From Methanosarcinales archaeon (lineage in GTDB: Archaea; Nanobdellota; Nanobdellia; Woesearchaeales; CG1-02-33-12), in the NCBI GenBank assembly GCA_017610505.1, contig JAFCBX010000054.1, forward strand, positions 1 through 5,453: a stretch of DNA of 5,453 bases. The letters are read 5' to 3'. The stretch's first letter is position 1. The number at the start of each line of letters is the position of its first letter. Under the pieces are notes generated by a model. That model was not told the DNA's origin and searched no databases. It saw only the letters and a list, made by a program, of their open reading frames with translations. A program made the translations under genes and the position numbers. Shown here in pieces: positions 1 through 4,043 of the stretch.

Positions 1-1
1 T

Positions 2-478
2 AAGGCGTGGCTGTTTTTGTTAATTGTCTTAATAATTTATGCTATTATAGGGGTTATGAAACAGGATATGTTAATGCCTGCTATTCAGTTTTTTTTATCA
101 GTGATAACAAAGATCATTCCTATTTTTATTCTTGTCTTTGTACTTATGATAATAACAAATTATTTTACAAATCAGAAATATATTACAAAGCATTTAGGCA
201 AGGACTCAGGTTTAAGGGGATGGCTTTTATCAATAGGAGCTGGGTTAATTTCAACAGGTCCAATTTTTATGTGGTACCCATTACTTAAAGACTTAAAGAA
301 GCTTGGTGTTAAAAAAAGATTTATTGCTGCTTTCCTTTACAGCAGAGCAGTAAAGCCAGCTTTAATCCCATTACTAATAATATATTTTGGGTTAACATAT
401 ACAATAGTTTTAATAGTAGTAATGATTATAATGTCTGTATTTCAGGGATTAACAGTTGAAAAACTATCGGAGGTTTAA
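2..478 (+). CDS. Half-size permease, ArsP/DUF318-like (5' partial)
   Basis: This is an integral membrane protein that probably moves an unidentified metal, metalloid or small solute. The frame is open from base 2 to the TAA at 476-478, so the true start lies off the left edge; a TTG at 17 would cut into the first membrane helix. The 158 visible residues hold about five hydrophobic segments (roughly residues 3-19, 28-50, 67-85, 97-120 and 123-142). The central block with GLISTGPIFMWYPLL, followed by FLYSRAVKPALIPLL, matches my memory of the short archaeal permeases related to the C-terminal half of ArsP_1 (PF03773). Full family members are about twice this length, so a homodimer is likely. No cysteine is visible, which argues against thiol-based arsenic or mercury ligation in this part. 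The next gene starts 2 bases after the stop, and its SD lies inside this reading frame, so the two are probably co-translated. The family assignment is fairly confident; the substrate is unknown. Confidence 0.8.
   Translation, partial: KAWLFLLIVLIIYAIIGVMKQDMLMPAIQFFLSVITKIIPIFILVFVLMIITNYFTNQKYITKHLGKDSGLRGWLLSIGAGLISTGPIFMWYPLLKDLKKLGVKKRFIAAFLYSRAVKPALIPLLIIYFGLTYTIVLIVVMIIMSVFQGLTVEKLSEV
469..474 (+). promoter_or_regulatory. Strong Shine-Dalgarno site for the first NifX-like gene
   Basis: GGAGGT lies 6 bases before the ATG at 481 and within the last codons of the permease gene. This fixes the start of the downstream gene and suggests translational coupling with the permease. Confidence 0.85.
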
Positions 479-480
479 AA

Positions 481-855
481 ATGAAAATAGCAATAAGTTC
501 AATAGGACAGGATGACTTAAGCAGTGAATTAAGCCCAATATTTGGAAGATGCCCTTTTTTTGTTATTGTGGAAATTGAAAACAATGAGATAAAAAATCAT
601 AAGCATATAGAAAACAAGGCAGTTATGCAGGCAGGCGGTGCAGGAATAATGGCTGCACAGACAGTTGCAAGTGAAAATGTTAATGCAGTTATTTCAAATG
701 CAGTTGGCCCAAGGGCTTTTGATATACTGCAGCAATTGAACATTGATGTTTACAAAGCACAGGGAAACACTGTAAAAGAAGCAATTGATTTATTTATCCA
801 GGGCAAACTCTCAAAGATAAATGCCCCAGGAATGATGGGCATCGGAAAGGGCTAG
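481..855 (+). CDS. NifX/MTH1175-like dinitrogenase iron-molybdenum cofactor family protein
   Basis: This is a small cytosolic protein of the Nitro_FeMo-Co (NifX/NifB-C/MTH1175) family, an RNase H-like alpha/beta fold that binds metal clusters in some members. At 124 residues it has the usual length of a stand-alone member. The N-terminal strand (MKIAIS) is followed by PIFGRCPFF (residues 19-27), where FGR matches the family HFGR motif and C24 is a possible cluster ligand. GGAGIMAAQ (52-60), GPRAFDIL (76-83) and GNTVKEAI (95-102) are typical family blocks. The tail is rich in glycine and methionine. The start is well supported by GGAGGT 6 bases upstream. It probably forms an operon with the permease before it, and possibly with the small membrane protein gene after it. 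With no nitrogenase genes here, a role as a metal or Fe-S carrier or sensor for the adjacent transporters is inferred. Confidence 0.9.
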   Translation: MKIAISSIGQDDLSSELSPIFGRCPFFVIVEIENNEIKNHKHIENKAVMQAGGAGIMAAQTVASENVNAVISNAVGPRAFDILQQLNIDVYKAQGNTVKEAIDLFIQGKLSKINAPGMMGIGKG

Positions 856-881
856 AACTTTAAAGCAAGAGGATTTAACCA

Positions 882-1058
882 ATGAATAATATAATGTCAT
901 TAAAAAAGAAACAAATAATAGCTCTTGCTTTAGTCATGGTATTAATCTTAAATCTTATTTTGTTTGCTTCCCTAAGATACAATCCAATAATTTTTTGGTT
1001 AGTTATAGGAATTGTTTTTTTAGTTAATTTTTTATTTTTCAAACAAAAGAAAAAATAA
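882..1058 (+). CDS. Small two-helix membrane protein, function unknown
   Basis: This short ORF of 58 residues runs from ATG 882 to TAA 1056-1058. The protein has a basic N-terminus (LKKKQ, residues 7-11), a first hydrophobic helix at about 12-31, a short turn (RYNP, 32-35), a second helix at about 36-53, and a lysine-rich end (KQKKK). By the positive-inside rule both ends should face the cytosol. AGAGGA at 868-873 is a fair SD, 8 bases before the ATG. The gene fills the gap between the first NifX-like gene (26 bases upstream) and the CDF gene (46 bases downstream), on the same strand. A 76-codon open frame on the opposite strand covers the same bases but looks like a shadow. I do not recognise a family; an accessory subunit of a neighbouring transporter is only a guess. 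An alternative ATG at 894 would shorten it by four residues. Confidence 0.65.
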   Translation: MNNIMSLKKKQIIALALVMVLILNLILFASLRYNPIIFWLVIGIVFLVNFLFFKQKKK

Positions 1059-1069
1059 GCCAACACAAG

Positions 1070-1080
1070 TTTATTAAATA
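1070..1080 (+). promoter_or_regulatory. Possible TATA box for the CDF gene
   Basis: TTTATTAAATA is centred about 30 bases before the ATG at 1105. With the usual archaeal spacing of about 26 bases, transcription would start only a few bases before the ATG, giving an almost leaderless message. The match is modest, and the CDF gene may also be read from upstream. Confidence 0.4.
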
Positions 1081-1104
1081 GTAAAAGAAAATGGGTTTTA
1101 ACCA

Positions 1105-2346
1105 ATGAATGAAAAAATTAAATTATTGAAAAAAGGGCAGAGAACGGCACTTATATCCAGCTTAATCTCTCTTTTGCTTGCAATACTAAAGGGAGTTGTA
1201 GGTTTTTTATTTGGCAGTGTTGTTTTAATAGCTGATGCACTTGAGTCTGCAATAGACATTGCATCAGGGCTTGCCTCTTTTTTTGGATTGAAGATTGCGC
1301 AGAAAAAGCCAGATGAAAAATTCCCCTATGGCTACTATAAAGCAGAAAACATTGCTTCTCTTTTTATAAGTGGCTTGATAATCTATGCAGCAATAAATCT
1401 TTTAATAATAAGCTATCACAGGCTTTTTACAATCCCTGAAATTAATTATGGCTATATCCCCTTAGTTGTTGTTGCATTCTCAGGCATAACCTCTTTATTG
1501 ACATCAATCTATCTGAAGAAAAAGGAGAATCAGCTAAACATACAAAGCTTAATAGCAAACAGCAAAGACCGCCTAAAGGATTTTTTTGTCTCAATAATTA
1601 TTTTCATAGTGATTGCCTTAAAAAATATTCCTTACATTGAAGGGATTGTATCTATCTTAATATCTTTTGTTATACTAAGAATGGGAATCTTAACAGCAAG
1701 AGATGCAATATTTTCATTAATGGATGTCAGCCCAAGCACTCAAATTGAGAAAAAAATAAAAAAAATAATAAGCTCAATATCTGGTGTTGAAGATGCAAAG
1801 CATATAAGATTAAGAAGCTCTGGGCCATTCATATTTGGAGAGAGCCATGTTAAGGTAAGAAAACATGTTAATGTCAGCAGGGCGCATGAAATAGCAGATA
1901 AAATAGAAGAGAAAATTAAAAAAAATGTAAAGCAAATAGAATCATTTACTGTTCATATTGAGCCGTTTAAAAGCCCTAAGCAAAAGATAGTTATTCCAAT
2001 AAAACAAAACAAGGGATTAGATTCTGCTGTTATTGACCATTTTGGCAGGGCAGATAATTTTATTTTCATTAATATTGATAACAAGGAAATTAAGTCATTT
2101 TATGTTAAGAAAAATCCCTTTAAAGAAAAAAAAGTAAGGGCTGGATTATCAGCAGTTAATTTTGTCATAAAAGAAAAGATTAATTTGTTAATAACCCAGC
2201 AGATGGGAGATATATCCTTCCATACATTAAGGGATAATCTTGTGGATATCTACAGAACAAAGGGAAAAACAGTAAAAAATGTTTTGGAAAATCTAATAAA
2301 AAATAAGTTGGAAAAGCTTGAAAAGCCAACAAGGAGGAAAGAATGA
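1105..2346 (+). CDS. Cation diffusion facilitator fused to a C-terminal NifX-like domain
   Basis: This is a predicted divalent-cation/proton antiporter of the CDF family that exports metal from the cytosol. Its 413 residues exceed the usual length of about 300 because of an added domain. Residues 12-205 form the six-helix membrane part. TM2 carries E47 and D51 (ALESAID) and TM5 carries D155 and D159 (DRLKD), at the positions of transport site A of E. coli YiiP. The family loop motif reads YGYYKAEN (75-82), so the usual glycine-histidine is tyrosine. Residues about 210-287 form the cytosolic dimerisation domain. Residues about 293-405 are a NifX-like domain with DHFGRADNF (311-319) and GKTVKNVL (387-394); it has no cysteine. 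Iron or manganese is a plausible substrate given the fusion and the acidic, histidine-poor site, but this is inference. The last codons overlap the next gene by 4 bases (ATGA). No strong SD precedes the ATG, only a GGG at 1093-1095. Confidence 0.92.
   Translation: MNEKIKLLKKGQRTALISSLISLLLAILKGVVGFLFGSVVLIADALESAIDIASGLASFFGLKIAQKKPDEKFPYGYYKAENIASLFISGLIIYAAINLLIISYHRLFTIPEINYGYIPLVVVAFSGITSLLTSIYLKKKENQLNIQSLIANSKDRLKDFFVSIIIFIVIALKNIPYIEGIVSILISFVILRMGILTARDAIFSLMDVSPSTQIEKKIKKIISSISGVEDAKHIRLRSSGPFIFGESHVKVRKHVNVSRAHEIADKIEEKIKKNVKQIESFTVHIEPFKSPKQKIVIPIKQNKGLDSAVIDHFGRADNFIFINIDNKEIKSFYVKKNPFKEKKVRAGLSAVNFVIKEKINLLITQQMGDISFHTLRDNLVDIYRTKGKTVKNVLENLIKNKLEKLEKPTRRKE
2333..2337 (+). promoter_or_regulatory. 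Shine-Dalgarno site for the last NifX-like gene
   Basis: GGAGG lies 5 bases before the ATG at 2343, inside the end of the CDF reading frame. Together with the ATGA start/stop overlap it indicates coupled translation and supports this start. Confidence 0.85.
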
Positions 2347-2672
2347 GAATTGCAATGCCAATATTTGAAAACAAGGGAAAAGAATCTGAGATAGCAGAGC
2401 ATTTTGGCCATGTGCAGTTTCTTGCTGTTTATGACTCAGAAAAAAAAGATTTGGAAATGATTGATGTTAAGAACGTGCAGGGATGCGCTCCTGTTGCATC
2501 TTTAGAAGGCCAGAATATTGATGCAATATACTGCTTTGGAATGGGAATGAGAGCAATAGAAAAGTGCAAAGAGTTTAAAATAAGCTTAAAGACTGGCCAG
2601 TTCAGAACAGTAAATGAAGTAATAAGCAATCTTGATAAGTTAGAGGATTTAGAAGAAAGCTGCGGGCATTAA
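2343..2672 (+). CDS. NifX-like dinitrogenase iron-molybdenum cofactor family protein, cysteine-rich variant
   Basis: This is the second stand-alone member of the Nitro_FeMo-Co family in the window, 109 residues long. It starts with the family strand MRIAMPIF, followed by EHFGHVQFL (residues 19-27), the HFGR-type motif with histidine in the last place. GCAPVASL (47-54) and CFGMGMRAIEKCKE (64-77) follow, then FRTVNEVI (87-94) and the ending ESCGH. Cysteines 48, 64 and 75 and the C-terminal C107/H109 are candidate ligands for iron, an Fe-S cluster or another soft metal. Both the cysteine-poor fused domain of the CDF and the first NifX-like protein differ clearly from it. It is translationally coupled to the CDF gene (4-base overlap, GGAGG). 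It probably delivers metal to, or senses metal for, that transporter; this is inferred from context. The next gene is convergent and ends 21 bases away. Confidence 0.9.
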   Translation: MRIAMPIFENKGKESEIAEHFGHVQFLAVYDSEKKDLEMIDVKNVQGCAPVASLEGQNIDAIYCFGMGMRAIEKCKEFKISLKTGQFRTVNEVISNLDKLEDLEESCGH

Positions 2673-2693
2673 TTAAAAGGTTTTGTAAATAAT

Positions 2694-2966
2694 TTATAAT
2701 CTTGGAGGTATTCCTAAGAATCTGTATATTTCTTGCTTTTTCCTTGGATTTAAAGAAATATGCCATTCTCCTGTTTTTTTTAATCTTATAAAAAAATTTA
2801 ATTTGTATAACTCTTTTATTGCTTTACCAACAAACTTAGCCCCCCTTAAATGTGCAGGCAATCCTTTGACTAGATTCTTTTCTTCTGTATGAGAACTACC
2901 CCATTTTGGTGGTTTCATAGCCATTAGCTTTCTTAATATTTTTTCTTGTATTAGCTTTTTTTCCAT
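2694..2966 (-). CDS. Small winged-helix-like archaeal protein, function unknown
   Basis: This 90-residue basic protein resembles a family of small hypothetical archaeal proteins I recall, with a tryptophan-glycine-x-x-histidine-threonine block (KWGSSHT, residues 21-27), KGLPAHLRG (34-42) and a terminal SLNPRK (71-76). An N-terminal helix (about 4-17), two further helices (about 43-56) and a likely beta-hairpin (FFIRLKKTGEWHISL, 58-72) fit a winged helix, so nucleic-acid binding is plausible but untested. The ATG at 2966 has no SD. An AT-rich TATA-like box at about 2990-3000 would start the transcript almost at the ATG. The gene is divergent from the regulator at 3074 and convergent with the NifX-like gene. 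I cannot give it a function. Confidence 0.75.
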   Translation of the reverse strand: MEKKLIQEKILRKLMAMKPPKWGSSHTEEKNLVKGLPAHLRGAKFVGKAIKELYKLNFFIRLKKTGEWHISLNPRKKQEIYRFLGIPPRL

Positions 2967-2989
2967 TAACTTATAAAATTATAAAAACA

Positions 2990-3000
2990 ATTATATAAAT
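2990..3000 (-). promoter_or_regulatory. TATA box for the minus-strand small gene
   Basis: On the minus strand the sequence reads ATTTATATAAT, centred about 29 bases before the ATG at 2966. That spacing predicts a leaderless or nearly leaderless transcript, in keeping with the lack of an SD. Confidence 0.55.
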
Positions 3001-3014
3001 CTTATCTAAAATTA

Positions 3015-3032
3015 TGGTATATTAATATACCA
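3015..3032. promoter_or_regulatory. Perfect 18-bp palindrome, candidate operator
   Basis: TGGTATATTAATATACCA is a perfect palindrome. It lies between the divergent TATA boxes at about 2990-3000 (minus) and 3044-3054 (plus), 11 bases upstream of the latter. Its dyad symmetry fits a dimeric winged-helix protein, most simply the product of the gene at 3074. The AT-rich core makes some symmetry likely by chance, but the GG/CC flanks extend it. Confidence 0.6.
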
Positions 3033-3043
3033 AAATAGAAAGT

Positions 3044-3054
3044 TTTATATATAA
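3044..3054 (+). promoter_or_regulatory. TATA box for the winged-helix regulator gene
   Basis: TTTATATATAA preceded by AGAAAG (a BRE-like purine stretch) is centred about 25 bases before the ATG at 3074. The spacing predicts a leaderless transcript, and no SD is seen before that ATG. Confidence 0.75.
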
Positions 3055-3073
3055 GCTATGTATAATAAATGTA

Positions 3074-3403
3074 ATGAAAGAAACAACAATATTTAGAGAA
3101 GCTTTAGGAAACTCACCTGTAATAAGGGTTTTAGATTTTTTAATAGAGGGAAGAGGATTAGACTATTCTTTGTCAGGTATAGCTGAAAATGCGAATATAG
3201 GCTGGACAACCTTACACAGAATCTGGGGCAATTTAATAAGATTGAAAATGGTAAAACCAACAAGAGAAATAGGAAGAGCTAAACTATTTAAATTAAATGA
3301 AGAAAATCCCACAATAAAAGAACTGATTAAAGTTTATGATACCCTGCTATATCAAGAGACTGAAAAATATTTTTCTGAAGAATTAGAAGTAGTTGTTTCT
3401 TAA
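3074..3403 (+). CDS. Winged helix-turn-helix transcriptional regulator
   Basis: This is a 109-residue single-domain DNA-binding protein of a type common in archaea. After an N-terminal helix (FREALGNSPVIRVLDFLIEG, about 7-26) comes the helix-turn-helix: SLSGIAENANI (32-42), then the recognition helix WTTLHRIWGNLIRL (44-57). The wing lies in KPTREIGRAKLFKL (61-74), and a C-terminal helix (IKELIKVYDTLLYQET, 81-96) probably dimerises. No ligand or metal-binding domain and no cysteine is present, so any signal is unclear. It is read from its own TATA box with no leader, and the 18-bp palindrome just upstream is a likely self-operator. Promoters within reach are its own and that of the divergent 90-residue gene. 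The small wHTH family is confident; the targets are inferred. Confidence 0.88.
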   Translation: MKETTIFREALGNSPVIRVLDFLIEGRGLDYSLSGIAENANIGWTTLHRIWGNLIRLKMVKPTREIGRAKLFKLNEENPTIKELIKVYDTLLYQETEKYFSEELEVVVS

Positions 3404-3431
3404 AATCTGTTTGTGTATAATTGGCCATAGG

Positions 3432-3438
3432 AAAAAAA
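3432..3438 (-). terminator. T-tract terminator for the membrane-anchored regulator
   Basis: Seven adenines on the plus strand give seven thymines on the minus strand, about 19 bases past the stop codon of the minus gene. This fits archaeal T-tract termination; no hairpin is needed or seen. Confidence 0.4.
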
Positions 3439-3456
3439 TCTATAAAAGATAGGTAG

Positions 3457-3948
3457 TTATTGCATGTTTTTGATTAACTCCTTTATATCTTCTTTTATTT
3501 TGATAATTCTTAGCCTGCCTTTTTCTTTTTTCTCAATCATGTCTTTGCCTTTCAGTTTCTCAATTATTCTGAATACTTTTAATCTTGGCATCTCAGCTAA
3601 AGAGGTTATCTTTGCCTGGGTTAGTTCATCATTTTCTGCAATGATTTTTAATATCCTTTTCTCTTCTTCATTAAAGAGCCTGGCAATTATATTAGACGAT
3701 TTTGTAAGCTTGATATTCTTCTTTTTTATTTGAGATTCCATTAAATAAAATACAAGGGTTCCAACAAAAAGGCCCATAGAAGCTGTAATTGGTATTAAAA
3801 AAGGCAAAGGAATTGTGCATGTAGCTGTTTCACCACAGGCAATAACCCTTTGGGTGTAAAGAGAGGCAAGTGAAACAATAAATACAAATATAGCTATTAC
3901 CATAATCACAATAAGCAGATTCTTGTGTTCGTGAATTTTTGGTTTCAT
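3457..3948 (-). CDS. Membrane-anchored winged-helix regulator with an exposed cysteine pair
   Basis: This protein combines two membrane helices with a cytosolic DNA-binding domain. From the ATG at 3948 it has 163 residues: a basic head, TM1 (about 11-31), a short loop, TM2 (about 49-69), a lysine-rich linker and a winged helix-turn-helix (about 92-153). The HTH core is LTQAKITSLAEMPRLKVFRI, and the wing lies near EKKEKGRLRIIKI. By the positive-inside rule the loop faces outward; it holds two cysteines (C38 and C44 in CGETATC). A TTG at 3972 would add eight residues, but it falls between the TATA box (3975-3985) and the expected transcript start, so the ATG is preferred. The gene is divergent from the thioredoxin-CcdA gene, and GTTTCA repeats lie between them. 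I infer a one-component sensor of extracytoplasmic thiol or redox state that controls both genes. DUF-type archaeal membrane HTH proteins with this layout are known, but their signals mostly are not. Confidence 0.82.
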   Translation of the reverse strand: MKPKIHEHKNLLIVIMVIAIFVFIVSLASLYTQRVIACGETATCTIPLPFLIPITASMGLFVGTLVFYLMESQIKKKNIKLTKSSNIIARLFNEEEKRILKIIAENDELTQAKITSLAEMPRLKVFRIIEKLKGKDMIEKKEKGRLRIIKIKEDIKELIKNMQ

Positions 3949-3991
3949 TTTGTGTTTCAAATGGTGAAACAAAGCTTTATATATTGTTTCA
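3942..3991. repeat. Cluster of four GTTTCA half-sites, candidate operator
   Basis: GTTTCA occurs at 3942-3947, 3954-3959 and 3986-3991, and its complement TGAAAC at 3965-3970. They form two inverted pairs: GTTTCA-5 bases-TGAAAC (3954-3970), and TGAAACAA-11 bases-TTGTTTCA (3965-3991). GTTTCAAAT repeats directly at 32 bases (3954 and 3986), about three helical turns. The sites flank the TATA box and cover the predicted transcript start of the minus gene, so they suit a repressor that binds there. The outermost copy overlaps the ATG codon and may be chance. Confidence 0.55.
3975..3985 (-). promoter_or_regulatory. TATA box for the membrane-anchored regulator gene
   Basis: AATATATAAAG on the minus strand is centred about 32 bases before the ATG at 3948, which predicts a leader of only a few bases. 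It is nearly symmetric, so it could also serve the plus strand. It sits between two GTTTCA half-sites. Confidence 0.6.
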
Positions 3992-4010
3992 AATTAACAA
4001 ATAGTAAGGG

Positions 4011-4020
4011 TATATAAATA
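4011..4020 (+). promoter_or_regulatory. TATA box for the thioredoxin-CcdA gene
   Basis: TATATAAATA lies about 29 bases before the ATG at 4044. The usual spacing would start transcription near the ATG, yet AGAGGA at 4031-4036 looks like an SD. Either the start site lies a little upstream of the prediction, or the TATA box at 3975-3985 is used in the plus direction and leaves a longer leader. Confidence 0.6.
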
Positions 4021-4043
4021 TTTCCTTATTAGAGGAAGAAAAG

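Noticed and set aside
17..478. Start of the permease at the TTG at base 17
   Set aside because: The frame is open to base 2 and the first residues (KAWLFLL) belong to the same hydrophobic helix, so the gene more likely starts upstream of the window.
875..1105. A 76-codon open frame on the minus strand
   Set aside because: It lies opposite the 58-residue membrane protein and has no promoter or SD that I can see. The plus-strand frame has an SD, fits the operon and encodes a sensible two-helix protein.
481..2672. Nitrogenase FeMo-cofactor assembly cluster
   Set aside because: NifX-like domains are widespread in archaea without nitrogen fixation, and no nifH, nifD, nifK, nifE, nifN or nifB core is present here; the partners are metal transporters.
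2673..2693. Terminator between the convergent NifX-like and 90-residue genes
   Set aside because: The 21-base gap has only a short T run and no hairpin, so I could not support a terminator call.
3464..3733. An 89-codon plus-strand open frame rich in phenylalanine and serine
   Set aside because: It is opposite the lysine-rich winged-helix domain, and the composition is what the antisense of AAA/GAA codons gives.
3949..3972. TTG start at 3972 for the membrane-anchored regulator
   Set aside because: It would lie between the TATA box and the expected transcript start, and within the GTTTCA repeats. The ATG at 3948 needs no unusual start codon.
3942..3994. GTTTCA repeats as part of a CRISPR array
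   Set aside because: GTTTCA and GAAAC ends recall CRISPR repeats, but the units are only 6-9 bases, the orientation is mixed, and there are no regular spacers and no cas genes.
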